Assembly (NCBI RefSeq): GCF_020379485.1
Contig: NC_063445.1
Location: 53,655,422 to 53,719,421, forward strand
Direction of reading: 5' to 3'
From: Brassica napus
Taxonomy: Eukaryota; Streptophyta; Magnoliopsida; Brassicales; Brassicaceae
Length of the DNA stretch: 64,000 nucleotides
Below the pieces are notes generated by a model. It ran no database searches. It had not been told where the DNA came from and was given only the letters and a program-made list of their open reading frames with translations. A program made the translations under genes and the position numbers. Below are positions 1 to 12,761 of the stretch, piece by piece; position 1 is the stretch's first letter; every line of letters begins with the position of its first letter.

Positions 1-241
1 TTTTCAAATTTGAAACTATTAATAGATTATTTTTCAAATTGTCCCAGTTTTTTAACCTTATATTTTAGTATATATTTTTTAAAAAACAATTAAAGAATGT
101 TTCTATTAAATATTGTAGTCTCTTAAATAAAATAATATTCTCATTTTTAGTTGACAAAATACCTTTTTAAACTTTATGATGCTCCAAGGAATATCTAAAA
201 AGGGTTAATAGTTCTTTTTTGTCAACTTTGTATTTCTATAC

Positions 242-457
242 TGTAGAGAATGGATAAGTCCGGTTCGGTTTGGTAGACGTAGAAGTGTTGAGGTGATAAG
301 GATCGAGATGGTTGGAGATATGCATTAGAAGATTGTGATAAGGATTGTAGAAGATATTGTGCTTGAGTATATTCTTGTAACAAGCACGTATATATATGTG
401 TAACATAAGACGTGAATAAACAACAAGTTCATACAAATCAATCTCTCTAAGTTTACA
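242..457 (+). repeat. Putative 5' LTR of the first copia element
   Basis: The stretch begins TGTAGAGAATGG and ends TTTACA directly before the primer binding site, so it has the TG...CA ends of an LTR. It holds a TATA-like run (GTATATATATG near 390-400). The 3' boundary is firm because of the adjacent primer binding site. The 5' boundary is inferred from the terminal TG alone, because no second LTR is left for comparison. Confidence 0.6.
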
Positions 458-470
458 TGGTATCAGAGCC
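458..470 (+). other. Primer binding site (initiator tRNA-Met type)
   Basis: TGGTATCAGAGCC directly follows the LTR end. This is the usual plant copia site that pairs with the 3' end of initiator tRNA-Met to prime minus-strand DNA synthesis. Confidence 0.9.
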
Positions 471-571
471 TATCTGAAATTTTTTTTTCGAAAATCTGAG
501 AGAGAGAACTAAAACAAAAATCTCATGGCGAAACAAGAAACATCGGTGGTCGCGGTAGCGGTAGTGAGAAA

Positions 572-3500
572 ATGTTGTCGCCATATTATTTGTCTCCATC
601 AGACAATCCGGGAGTGTCGATCTCACCTGTCTCGTTGAACGGTGAGAATTACGCCGAGTGGGCGTCGGAGTTGGAAAACGCGCTGCAGGCAAAGCGCAAA
701 ACTGGTTTCATCGACGGTACGTTGCTGATACCAGACGAGAAGGAGAAGCCGGTGGAAGCCGAGACGTGGAGGACAGTGAACTCCATGATCGTGGGGTGGA
801 TCCGAGCGTCGATCTCTCTGGCTGTGCGCTCGACTGTCACCTTCACGCCTGATGCATACAAAATGTGGAATGATCTGAAGAAGAGGTTTTTGGTTGGTAA
901 CGCCGTACGTGTTCATCAACTGAAGGCTGAACTGACGACATGCAGACAGGACGGCGCGAGTGTTTTGGATTACTTCGGACGCCTGACTTTGAAGTGGGAG
1001 GAGCTGTTGAACTACAAGCCTCTTCCCAAGTGCTCGTGTGAGGCGTCGGGGAAAATTGCGCAAGATTACGAGGAAGAGAAGGTTCACATGTTCCTCATGG
1101 GACTGGATGATGCTAGATTCAGAAATGTTTGCACCAATATCATTGGCATGGAACCTCTACCGGATCTGAACTCTGTGTATCAGAGAGTTGTTAGAGAAGA
1201 GAGACGGCTCCTGTCGTCACGAGTGGAGACCAGACAAGACGCAGTCGGGTTTGTGGCGAAGGCAGATGCGGTGCAAAGTGAGAGCTATCCGATGAGAGAT
1301 GCGACGGTGGCGGTTGCACGAGGACGAGGCAGCAGTATGGCGTGCTCGCACTGTGGAAGAACTGGCCACGAGAAGAAAGATTGCTGGCAAATCATTGGGT
1401 TTCCAGAGTGGTGGACAGAGAGGAATCAAGGAGAACGTGGTGGACGCGGGAGAGGCAGAGGACGAGGCCGTAATCAGGTCAGGTCCAATGCGGTGCAGGC
1501 CCCTCCTTTGACGTCTGAGCAGTGGGCGTCCCTGTCAGCGCTCCTTGAGCAACAGAAGCCGTCCCCAATTCCAGAGAAGTTGAACGGTAAGGTTCAAACC
1601 GGAGAAGTAATTCTCGATACTGGTGCATCTCACCACATGACGGGAGATGTGCGTTTGCTCACTGATTTGTGTGAATTGGTGGGATGTCCAGTAAGTTTTG
1701 CTGATGGGAGCCAGGTGCAGGCTACTCAGTGTGGGATGTTAAGATTGTCTGATAAAATTGTGTTGGAGAATGTGTTATTTGTGCCAAACTTGAACTGTAC
1801 ATTGTTGTCGGTTGCTAAGTTGCTCAAACAGACAGTGGCGCGAGGTCTCAGAGTCAAGGCTGCAGAAGACAAGACTTTGTGGCATCGCAGATTGGGACAT
1901 CCTTCTTTTGGTGTTTTAGGATTTTTACCATTTGTTTCTGGTGTTCAAAACAACTCCGACAAGTTTGGAGGTTGTGAAATCTGTTTCAAATCAAAACAAA
2001 CTCGCGGGGTGTTTGCCGAGAGTTATAATAAAGCATCTGTTCCTTTTGAATTGATACACGTTGAGTTATGGGGTCCGTATCGGGAGAAATCGTCATGTGG
2101 TGCTGCGTATTTCCTTAGAATCGTAGACGACTTCTCGAGAGCTGTCTGGATTCATCTCCTCCTCGAAAAGTCTGAAGTAAAGAAAGTATTACCGAACTTC
2201 TGTCAACTTGTTCACCGACAATTCAGTAGACATGTCAAAACCGTTCGAAGTGATAATGGCACGGAGTTCATGTGTCTTACCAAGTATTTTGCGGAGAGTG
2301 GAATCGTTCACCAGACTTCATGTGTAGCGACGCCACAACAAAATGGACGAGTAGAGAGGAAGCACCGCCACATACTCAACGTCTCCAGATCTCTTATGTT
2401 TCAATCCGACCTTCCTATCAAGTTTTGGGGGGAAAGTGTTCTGGATGCGGCGCATGTTATTAATAGAACGCCGTCGAGTCTTCTGCATGGGAAGACTCCC
2501 TATGAATGTTTGTATGGTAAGGCCCCATCGTATGCTGATCTGAAGACATTTGGTTGTCTCTGCTTTGCACACAACCTGCAGAGACACAAAGACAAGTTCG
2601 GAGCGCGAGGCAGGAAGTGCGTGTTCGTAGGGTACCCATTTGGAAAGAGAGGTTGGAGGCTATACGACTTGGAGAACGAGGAGTTCTTTACGTCCCGTGA
2701 TGTTTTTTTCGACGAGTCAGTGTTCCCGTATCAGACTGATACAAGCGGCACGAACACAGCAGTCCCACAAACTATGCAACCTGTACATGAAACTGAAGAA
2801 ATAGAACCACTGATCGCTTCGAGGGGGAGCGACGTTGCTGAGTTGCCGATGACTCCTACGGAATCCATGGAGTCTACACCTGTCGAAGCACCACCAGCTT
2901 CAGAAACAAGGACAGCAGACACGATTGAATTGGAGAATGAGTTAGTGGAGGCCACAGAAACAGAGGCAACTGCACATGTTGAAGAAGCCGTGGTGACAAC
3001 AGAAACGGTGGAGGAACTTGGAAGAGGTCACAGAGTTCCAAAGCCATCGATCAGGTTGCGAGACTACGTCACGTACAACGCGCAATGTCACCCTGATAAA
3101 CACTGCCCTCGTTCTACCTCAACTCCATCAGCATTCTCTGAAACGTGTCCAGGTAAAACCTCATCATATCCCATCTCTGCATACGTGACTGACGCTATTT
3201 TCTCGGAAAAGCATCGTGCGTTTCTTGCAGCTATCAGTGCAGATGTTGTGCCACGTAACTTTAAGGAGGCGATTCTTGATCCTGTATTTAAGGAAGCAAT
3301 GGGAACGGAGGTTGCAGCGCTGGAAGAGCAGAGAACGTGGGATGTAACTGACCTGCCCAAAGGGAAGAAAGCGCTGGGATGTACTTGGCTTTACAAGTAC
3401 AAGTACAATGCCGACGGCACAAAGGAGCGACCCAAAGCAAGGTTGGTCGTGCAAGGAAACAGACAAGTGGAAGGGGTGGATTATGAAGAAACGTTCGCAC

Positions 3501-4570
3501 CAGTAGCAAAACTCACGACGGTGAGAACGCTATTGGAAGTGGCGGTTGCAATGTGCTGGAATGTTCATCAGATGGATGTGCAGAACGCTTTCTTGCATGG
3601 AGATCTGCATGAGGAAGTATACATGAAGATGCCCCCTGGCTTCAGTTCAAGTGATCCCAAGAAGGTGTGTAAACTGAGGAAGTCCCTGTACGGTTTGAAA
3701 CAAGCTCCGAGATGTTGGTTTGCAAAGCTGACAAGTGCGCTGAAGGAGGCTGGTTTCAAGCAGTCGTACTCAGACTATTCACTCTTCACCTACATCAAGA
3801 ACGGTAAGAGCTTGCGAGTGCTCATCTATGTGGACGATTTGGTGATCACGGGAAGCGACTTGGATATGGTGACGAAGTTCAAAACGCATCTGAGCAAGTG
3901 CTTTAAGATGAAGGATCTTGGTAGAATCAAATATTTCTTGGGCATAGAAATCGCAAGAGGTGCTGAGGGTATGTTTCTATCTCAACGGAAATATGTTCTT
4001 GATATAATAAATGAAACTGGTCTCCTTGGTTGTAAGCCGGTCTCGACCCCGATGGAACAGAACCATCGGTTACTCTCTGCTGATGGACCATTCTATACGG
4101 ATCCGGTTCATTTTCGACGATACGTGGATCGATTGGTGTATCTCACAATCACCAGACCTGAGCTCAGTTATGCGGTTCATGTGTTGTCTCAGGTAATGCA
4201 CAAACCAAGAGCGGTGCACTGGGATGCAATTGTGCGAGTGTTGCGATACCTTAAAGGTAGTCCGGGTCAGGGAATCATGCTGAAGTCTGCGAGTGATCTT
4301 CGTGTTCGAGGTTTCTGTGACGCCGACTGGGCATCATGTCCAAAGACGCGACGATCACTGTCATCTTATATTGTTCTGTTGGGAAGTTCCCCTGTCTCGT
4401 GGAAGACTAAAAAACAAGATACTGTGTCGCACTCATCGGCTGAGGCTGAATATAGATCGATGGCTGCGGTACTGCAAGAGTTGAAATGGCTGAAGAGGCT
4501 TCTTGGAGACTTGGGAGTTGCACATAAACAGCCTATGGAGCTGTTCTGCGATGAGAAAATTCAAATTTAG
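572..4570 (+). pseudogene. Copia gag-pol polyprotein, 3'-truncated, 1332 aa
   Basis: This is one long frame with copia domain order. It has a gag (UBN2-like) region, a CCHC zinc knuckle near residues 257-270 (CSHCGRTGHEKKDC), and an aspartic protease with DTGASHH near residue 349. A GAG-pre-integrase HRRLGHP motif lies near 437, followed by an integrase core, a reverse transcriptase with YVDD at 1086-1089, and an RNase H with SSAEAEY near 1290. The frame stops at 4570, within RNase H. Three oddities suggest it is dead. The first integrase catalytic acidic position (residue 498, HVELWGP) is Glu where the family has Asp. The segment between protease and pre-integrase is shorter than usual. A better ATG at 525 with a Gly/Ser-rich leader is out of frame with the rest, which points to a one-base indel near 545. 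The long open frame itself suggests a fairly recent insertion. Confidence 0.9.
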
Positions 4571-5041
4571 AATTTTTCAAAAAAAAAAAAGATCATTAAA
4601 AAAATCAATACATACAACAAATAATTTGCGGTTAGGCGAAGGGTTCTCAAATCAAGATATCCATATAATGATATTAGTCGCAGGTCGCATGTTGTTCTCA
4701 TTGACACGATTTACAAAATAAGAACCCGGTTGTGCTATATGTATTTGGGATCAAAAGAACTTTATTTATACACGATTGATCGAATCGTACGATCAGAATG
4801 TAGATCGCAAGTCAAAGGTTGTTATTCGTTTTGAAGTCTTGTGAGCGACCAGTTGCAAGTCACGATTCTAAGTCATTAAAAAATTAGAAACTAAAAATTC
4901 TATGATAATGAACAATATATAATCGAACTCAGCAGGTTGCAGTCGTATCAAATTACAAAACATGCAAAAACGAACAATATTTTGATCGCAATTAGCACTT
5001 GTAAATGGCTGCGATATACAAAATAACATGGCCATCATCCA
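4571..5041. other. Intergenic, no gene seen
   Basis: AT-rich sequence between the truncated copia element and the next MITE. It starts with an A-rich run where the copia element breaks off. I found no convincing ORF, repeat or RNA gene. Confidence 0.6.
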
Positions 5042-5259
5042 CAGTGGCGAATCTAGAGAAAAAAAATTGTGGGGGCATAAATAAATAAAAGGGAAGAAAC
5101 AGTTCAGAAGGGGATTTGAACAGTGATTTTGAGGGGGCAAACGGATGATTGGAACCAACTATGCTATGGAAAACTTGTAGTTTCTAATGGAAATATATTT
5201 ACTTTTAGATTTTTGTGGGGGCAACTGCCTCCTCCCCACATAACGTAGGTTCGCCGCTG
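5042..5259. mobile_element. hAT-like MITE
   Basis: A 218-bp segment with terminal inverted repeats. The left end starts CAGTGGCGAATCTA and the right end, read on the other strand, starts CAGCGGCGAACCTA. The flanking 8-bp direct repeats are imperfect (ATCATCCA and ATCATCAG). CAG-type ends and an 8-bp duplication are typical of hAT elements. It has no coding capacity. Confidence 0.75.
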
Positions 5260-5401
5260 ATCATCAGTACTTTGTGTTCAAACCAATGAAACATTTTTTT
5301 TTTGTCGACCAACGTCAAAAACAATGAGACATATTTGGATAAAATCTGACAGAATGTTTCTTTTAGCATTTTTCCAAAAATATCACATCGCATCAGCTAA
5401 C

Positions 5402-5554
5402 TGTAGAAGATGTAGGTCTGAATGAATATCTTATTATGTGTAAACAGAGTAATATATACAGAATACACAGAGAGAGTTATGGTAAGGAGTTATGAGAATT
5501 GATATACACGTAATATCCTAGACAATCAGATCATAGAGAATATATCTTTCCATA
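5402..5554 (-). repeat. 3' LTR of the - strand copia element
   Basis: Matches 9498-9650 except at three positions. On the element's strand the boundary next to the polypurine tract reads TGTATGGAAAG, so the LTR may include two more bases (to 5556) than its partner shows. Confidence 0.95.
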
Positions 5555-8500
5555 CACCCCCTAGAGATGGAGGAGGTGAAGTGACTCCAATCTTGCTTCG
5601 TAGCTCTTGAAAGCGTGTTCTGGACAAAGGCTTAGTGAGGCCATCGGCCAGCTGATCTCTAGTTGAGACATGAGCAACCCGAAGAAGACCAGTCAGAACT
5701 TGACCACAAACAAAGTGAAAATCAATGGCTATATGTTTCATCCTTGAATGAAAAACTGGATTGGCTGAGAGATATGTTGCACTAATATTATCACAGTATA
5801 TAGTTGGACACTGTGGAAGAATAACACCTAGTTCCGTGAGGAGAGAGCACACCCATCGCAACTCAGCTGCTGCATGTGCCACTGCTCGATATTCCGCTTC
5901 AGTAGAGGATCTAGAGACACCTTGTTGCTTCTTAGATGACCAGGACAATGGCTGATTACCAAGATAGACAACACACGCATTAGTAGAAACATAATCATCT
6001 GTATCCCCTGCCCAATCCGCATTGGAGAAGGCATGAAGCTGTGGGTGTGCCTGTTTCTGGAGGAAGATGTCGTGTGTTGACGTGCCAGACAAGTATCTCA
6101 AGACTCTCTTGGCCGCTTACCAATGATCCTCAGTCGGCTTGTGCATAAATTGAGAGAGACGATTCACCGCGTACGAGATACCAGGTCTTGTCAACGAGAG
6201 ATATTGCAAGCTCCAAATCACCATCCTATATTCCTTCGGATCAGCTAGAGGAGCACCCGAGTGTAAGCTTAGTTTAGAAGAAGAGGGGAGCGGAGTAGCA
6301 ACTGTCTTTGCGTCCGTCATCTTGGTCCTGAAAAAAAGATCCAGTATGTATTTCCTCTGCATCAGATGAAGTCCATGAGCTGTACGTGTTGCTTCAATAC
6401 CAAAAAAGTAGTTGAGCTGACCATGATCCTTTATAGAGAACCGGTTTGCAAGGCTGTCAATAATATGTTGTACCAACACCTGATTGGTTCCAGTCACTAA
6501 CATATCATCAACGTATACTAGTAAATAGACCCAGTCACTGTTGCGCTTGTAGATGAAGAGAGAAGCATCACATTGTGAATTGACAAAGCCTGCAGAGAGA
6601 AGATAGTTACGCAATTCAACATACCATGCCCTCGGTGCCTGCTTGAGACCGTAGATAGCTTTTCTAAGTCTGCAGACATGATTCGGTTTGTCTGGATCCA
6701 CAAACCCGGGAGGCTGACACATGTATACTTCTTCAGTGAGATTCCCTTGGAGAAATGCGTTGTTCACATCCAGTTGACGTACCGGCCAATCTCTGTTAAC
6801 CGCAATGCCAAGAACAGTACGGATGGTCGCCAGTTTGATCACAGGACTGAACGTATCAGTGAAGTCAAGACCATGTTGTTGATGACAGCCTTTAGCCACG
6901 AGCCTGGATTTACGACGATCGAGAGTACCATCAGCAAGAAACCAAATCCCACGTTCTGGTAATGGTGCTGACAGTGTCGCTGCGGAATGTTCCCTCGTAG
7001 GTGATGGAGCTAACTGCGGGGACTCAACCTCAGTAGCCGTTGGAGAATTCATGAGTGGCCTGGAAAGAATAAGAGGAACTGATTGCTGCATACCTGTAGG
7101 AACATAGCTTGAAGAAGAATGATTAGGTGTAGCAGACAATTTTGGAAATGGAAATTCATTTTCATTGAATCGCACATGGCGTGAAGTATATATGCGACCA
7201 GAGGTAGGATCCAAACAGAGATAGGCACTTTGAGTTAATGAATAGCCAAGAAAAACACAAGGAAGAGACCTCTTTTCAAGCTTGTTGGCCGAGTAAGGCC
7301 TAAGCCAAGGAAAGCAAAGAGACCCGAAGGTTCTGAGTTTTGTATAGTTGGGTTGAGTTTGAAAGAGCTTAGCATATGGAGTTTCAAAAGACAAAGGAGA
7401 TGATGGCAAACAGTTAATGAGATAAATAGCTGTGGCAAAAGCATAAGGCCAGTAAGAAAGCGGCATTTTCGCATGAGTTAAGAGAGATAGACCTGTTTCA
7501 ATAATATGTCTATGCTTTCTTTCAGAAATACCATTGTGTTGTGGTGTATGTGGAGGGCTAGTGAGATGAGAAATACTGTTGGCTGCAAGAAAGGATGCCA
7601 AGGCTTAGAACTCACCGCCATTTTCTGAGAAGAGATGTTTTATTTTGGAGTTAAAGCGATTCTCAACCAAGGCCCGAAACAGAATGAATGTCTCTTTGAC
7701 CTGAGATTTTGTTTTGAGAGGATACATCCAACTATAACGAGTATAGTGATCAACAAATACAACATAGTACTTGTAGTTATCACTGGAAAGAACAAGAGAC
7801 TGCCATACATCAGTAAAAATATACTCCAAAGGAGAAGAAGATGTAATAGATGTTTGCTTAAAAGGAAGCTTATGAGCTTTATTCAAAAGACAATCATTGC
7901 AAGAAAGAGTTTTTAAAGTAGAATCAAAGCAAGGTAACAAATGTTTGGAAACAAGAGATTTTAGAGTAGATAGAGATGGGTGGCCTAAGCGAGAATGTCA
8001 TTGAGCAAGAGATGTTTTTGTGTCTGGATTAGCAAAATAGGATGCAACAGGTGATCTCAGTGTAGGCCACTCATAAAGTTCATCCTTGGATCTGCCTTGG
8101 AGTATCTGAGCCCCCGTTGCAAGATCCTTCACCTGAAAGCATGAAGGGAAGAATTCAACAGACACACGATTAGCATTACAGAGACGATGCACCGATATTA
8201 AGTTACGATGAATATGTGGAACACACAACACATCATTTAACATTAAGGAACGAGTAGAGGAGGGAAGAATCATTGAACCAGTATGAGTTATCGGAAGGCT
8301 TGAGCCATTGCCAACAACGACTTCATCACCTCCCATATAAGGCTGGTGCAGAGACAGGTTGTGGAGATCCGACGTCAGGTGATGTGTGGCTCCACTGTCG
8401 AGCAGCCAGCTTTCCGGTGAGTAGGTGGAGTTGTAAGCCATGTTGGCTCGTGATTGCCATGGTGACATTGGTTGCCATGGAGGGTTCACATTTGATCCAG

Positions 8501-9410
8501 CTGATTGCTGTAGTTGAAGACAGCGATGCGCGCTGTGACCATGAATGCTGCAGATCTGACATTGACCAAGATAAGGCTTCTGTGGACGTTGTTGCTGCTG
8601 CTTGAACTGCTGCGGCTGTTGCCAGTTCTGAGTGGGACGACGACCACTGTTGTTGTTGTTTTGCTTCACGTTGTTGTTGCGGTTAACAGCTACATTGGCA
8701 GAGGCTGGAGAGAGGAGGAGTGGTGTAGCGGAGAGTATTTTTGCTTCATGATTGAGAAGTCGTTCATGTAGCTCCGTCATGGTTGGTGGAATATCACATC
8801 CTTCAATAGCATCAACCAAGGACTTGTACTCCTCAGGAAGTCCTTCTAGAACATACTCAACTTGATCCTCCTGATCTATGGTCTTCCCAAGTATAGCCAG
8901 TTGATCAAAACACATAGTGAGACCTTGAAGATAGTCGTCAATGGACTTGTTCCCCTTAGTCCAGCTCTTGAGCTGATGTTTGATCTGTTTGAGATGACCA
9001 CGGGATGGCTTAGCATACGTCTCTGCCAGTATAGTCCAAACATCGGCAGAGGTTTGAGCCCGCGAGACCATCGGTTGAAGGTTCGGAGAGATGACTCCAA
9101 GAAGCGCGCTATAGATCAACCGATCTTGACGTGTCCAGTGAGTAACAATTGGATTAGGGATAGAAATACCCTCATCATTCATCACAGTTGCAGGTGGTGG
9201 AACAGAAGATCCATCCATGTATCCAGAGAGTTCATAGCCATCAAAGAGAGCCAGAACTTGTCGACTCCACATAAGGTAGTTAGTGGAGGAGAGCTTCACA
9301 ATATTTGTCATATTGACATGAAGGAGGCGCTGATTGGTGTTGCCGGTGAGGATTTCAACCAAGCTAGTGTTGTCAGTGTTGACAGGAGAAGGAGTATTGC
9401 TGGCGGCCAT
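5526..9410 (-). pseudogene. Copia gag-pol with three in-frame stops
   Basis: A single reading frame runs from the ATG at 9410 to a stop at 5526, just inside the 3' LTR. It is broken by in-frame stops near 7998, 7602 and 6114. In order it has a gag domain, a CCHC knuckle (CQICSIHGHSAHRC), a protease (LLDSGATHHLT), and a pre-integrase region where the first stop sits immediately before the HSRLGHP motif. Then come the integrase with SENGGEF and ERKHRHI, the reverse transcriptase with YVDD near 6510, and the RNase H with SSTEAEYRAVA near 5910. The link between integrase and reverse transcriptase is unusually short, and the N-terminal part of the RT appears deleted (near 6900-6960). At the first and third stops the family context implies Trp and Gln codons, so both are C-to-T type changes on one strand or the other. 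Confidence 0.92.
5557..5566 (-). other. Polypurine tract
   Basis: On the - strand, a purine-rich run ending AGGGGG sits directly before the 3' LTR. This is the expected primer for plus-strand DNA synthesis. Confidence 0.8.
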
Positions 9411-9484
9411 TGATCAAAAAAGAGGAAGAAGAGAAAGCAAGGCGGCCAAGAGAAAGAAAATTTTTAGATTTCTAGAGTATCGAT

Positions 9485-9497
9485 GGTTCTGATACCA
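9485..9497 (-). other. Primer binding site (initiator tRNA-Met type)
   Basis: On the - strand, TGGTATCAGAACC directly follows the end of the 5' LTR, with no spacer. Confidence 0.9.
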
Positions 9498-9650
9498 TGT
9501 AGAAGATGTAGGTCTGAATGAATATCTTATTATGTGTAAACAGAATAATATATACAGAATACAGAAAGAGAGTTATGGTAAGGAGTTATGAGAATTGATA
9601 TACACGTAATATCCTAGACAATCAGATCATAGAGAATATATCTTTCCATA
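9498..9650 (-). repeat. 5' LTR of the - strand copia element
   Basis: Partner of 5402-5554. On the element's strand it ends CTACA as expected. Its first bases are TATGG rather than TGTATGG, so the leading TG seen at the other LTR is absent here and the target duplication CTAAC abuts directly. Confidence 0.93.
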
Positions 9651-9655
9651 CTAAC

Positions 9656-10112
9656 TAATCTAACCCAGTTAAGATATAAAACCAAAATAATTACTGCATA
9701 GTATGGAATAAATTACTTTGTCACCGCATCCTCCCATTCTTAGAGCAACTGCACACTGTGGTATCTTACAAAAAATTTAAACTTTTATAAAGTACAAGAT
9801 TAAAAATCAGAGATAGAAATAAGTAATAACATAGGTTCTCTTTGAGAAACTGAAGAAAAAAGTAATTCATTAATATTTTTAATAATTAGTTCATCATTAG
9901 TTCACTTTATCTTTTTATGATACATAATTTAATTATTAATATGTTATTATAAACTACTACCAATATTTTATTTACTAAACACCTATTTGAGTTCCTTGAG
10001 CGATGTACACGCTCTTATATAAGAAACTCACTTTCACAAAAACATAGCTCTCTCTCTCTCTCTCTCTGGTTCACCACAAATAAATCCTTTCTTATCCGTA
10101 CTGCATGTGTTT
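9656..10112 (+). promoter_or_regulatory. Promoter and 5' leader of the ERD6-like gene
   Basis: A clear TATA box, TATATAA, lies at 10016-10022 in the context CTCTTATATAAGAAAC. A CT-repeat runs from about 10048 to 10068, of the kind common in plant 5' leaders, and the start codon follows at 10113. The distance from TATA to ATG is about 90 bp. The copia element ends only about 360 bp upstream of the TATA box, so the upstream promoter of this gene has been replaced or pushed away. I see no other recognisable box in 9656-10010. Confidence 0.65.
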
Positions 10113-12709
10113 ATGATGGTGTTGGTGGACGAAGAAAGAAGCATAGAAGAAGGGCTTTTGGAGCTCAGTAACCAAACTGACGCTTCAGGCTGTCGTATCA
10201 CTGCCTGTGTTATCCTCAGCACTTTCGTCGCCGTCTGTGGCTCCTTCTCCTTTGGAGTTGCTGTTAGTTTATTTTACTTTTTCTTCTTTTTATTATATAT
10301 TAATATTTAACCCAAGAAAATAATATTATTACGAAAGATTTACAGTGTTTGTGGAACCTATATTCCAGTATAAAAAGTAGTCAGATAACTTTAAAAGCCG
10401 CAGGCAAAGATCGAATTCGCAGCTATGTCCTGTCTCTATTTCATCAAAGTTTTTAGGCATCTCCAACCACATTCTATTTTTCACTCTGAAATAGAAGTTA
10501 GAGTAAAAATACTCCAATTGTACTATATTTCTCACTCTATAATAGAATGAAAAATAGGTTTACTCCAAAAATAACTTTTTTTTTTTGTTAATCACTTTAT
10601 TTTTTACTCTAAAATAGAGTACCATTGGAACAAACTCAAACTCTATTATAGAGTTACTCTATTTTAAAATAGAAAATAGAGTAAATCATAGGAGATGATC
10701 TTAAAATAATTTCTTTTTTAATCATTTTATCGCAGATTGGTTATACTTCAGGTGCTGAGATAGGAATTATGAAAGACATGGGTCTCTCTATCGCAGAGGT
10801 ATGTCTCTCTTTTAGTTTTTTTTTTTACTATTTCCATAAACAGACATTAAAATGAAACTAATCACAAACTACTTATTCATTCAAATTGCAAACTGCAATA
10901 GATAAACTATCAGGAAAAGATATATCGTCGTTCTCCGAAATACTGAAGTTGACTTTACGTGTGGTCCACTTCCATTGTACCCTCTTTTGTTTTTTCTTGT
11001 TAACATCCTCCATTTTTACCTTTAGAAATTTGTAATCGTAAGTTCTTCAAAAAATGTTAGCATGATATATAAACCCTAACTTATCAAAAAAAAAATATAT
11101 ATAAACCCTACGAACAAAAGATATATAATTTCCTTATATAATATAGATAATTTACCCATTAATATATCTAATTTTCTCATGTGTGGATTTTTAAAATCAT
11201 ACAAAAATAGTGTATATATCTATCAATTGTGTTAATTCCGTCCGTACTCTCTCATTTACGAGGATGGAGGTTATGTATTTCACCATGTATCCCTCTTTTG
11301 TTTATTTTAGTACCGTTCAATCATGTATTTCTCTTTTATGCTTTTTTAGTGAATAGATTACTTAATATGTATTAGTATTTCTTGTTTTAGTAACTAATGT
11401 TCCAATAAAACAGATCTACTCATCAACTTTGGCAATCTAAATTTTCTCAAAAAAAAACTTTGGCAATTTCTACTTTGAGTAATCAAGAATATTTTTAAAT
11501 TTTAATCAAATTTCAGTTCTCAGCGTTTGCCTCACTCTCTACGTTAGGAGCAACATTCGGTGCATTGTTCAGCGGTAAAATGGCGGTCGTGCTAGGAAGA
11601 AGAGGAGTAATTACATATTTACCTTTCCATAATCATAAAAAAAAAATTTAGTAGGATTTGATAACCAAAATTTTCCCATTAAAGAAAAAATAATCATGGC
11701 AAGAGAAAAAAGAATAGAAACTTCCTATCATAAATGTATATTTTGTTGCTTTGCATGATTTGAAGACAATGTGGGTCTCCGATATCCTTTGTGTCATTGG
11801 TTGGCTGTGCATCGCTTTCGCTAAGGTATTAACAAGATATCCTTTTTTTTTCACTGATATTAACAACATATCTTACCACAAACATAAAGGTCGTAATTTC
11901 ATTTTTCTTAAAAAGTGATCAAACAATTTATCTTTTGGTTATATATACCCAACAATTTAATAGTTTTTCTTTTCTTTTGGTCTGCATGAATGGTACATAA
12001 AAGAATGTGTTGTGGCTACACTTCGGAAGAATCTCATCGGGAATAGGAATCGGCTTGATTAGCTATGTGGTAATTAAGAGTCTAAGACTATCTCAAATAG
12101 TTCACATTATTAATAGAAATTGAGCTACATCTACTGATATAATATTTTAAAATGAAAATAGAATGATAAACAAAAAATAAATAAATTATTTTATTTGTAG
12201 AGTAAACCTAATTTTTATTTTATTATCCAGTAAGAGAATAGAAAACTGAATTGTATTTTTTTTACTTTAACTCTATATTATAGAAAAAAATAAAATGAAG
12301 AAGATGTTCTAACATGTTATTCTACTAATTTTTACATATATCCTATATCATTTTACAAATTTTTATCTTTATTTATCTATTATATACATTTACTGTTGAT
12401 TTTTAAATGTACACCAAGTAGGTACCTGTCTACATAGCAGAAATTACGCCAAAACATGTTCGCGGTACATTTACCTCGTCAAACCAGGTATTTTTTTCAA
12501 AACGAGTTAGTACTTTAGTTTTAGGAAATATAAAGAAAGCCGACAAAAAACATGAACAAATTATGATAAAACTAAATAAAAAGCAAAGCATGAAAATTCA
12601 AAATATTTAGAAAGTACCAAAATTGGGTAAACATATTTTTGTTAAAATATATATATATACACGTTATTCCAACTCCAATCTGAATGAAACTAGTTTTAAA
12701 TTAGTTTGA

Positions 12710-12761
<52 letters not shown>

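Larger units (their letters stand above)
242..4570 (+). mobile_element. Ty1/copia retrotransposon, 3'-truncated
   Basis: A putative 5' LTR, a tRNA-Met-type primer binding site and a long gag-pol frame follow one another in order. The frame ends abruptly inside the RNase H domain, right after the LFCD motif. No polypurine tract or second LTR follows, so the 3' end of RNase H and the 3' LTR are missing. The break is followed by an A-rich stretch (4580-4605). The element cannot transpose on its own. A solo truncated end like this is common where a later deletion or illegitimate recombination removed the 3' half. Confidence 0.85.
5402..9650 (-). mobile_element. Complete Ty1/copia retrotransposon, - strand
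   Basis: Two near-identical 153-bp LTRs bound a copia gag-pol frame. The primer binding site abuts the right (5') LTR and a polypurine tract abuts the left (3') LTR. The 5-bp direct repeat CTAAC flanks the element (5397-5401 and 9651-9655) and marks the target-site duplication. I count 3 mismatches between the LTRs over 153 bp, so the insertion is young. Even so, the coding region holds three in-frame stops and an internal deletion. This copy is non-autonomous but could be mobilised in trans. Confidence 0.95.

Noticed and set aside
4571..4740. 3' LTR of the first copia element
   Set aside because: No polypurine tract, no TG start and no similarity to 242-457 was found.
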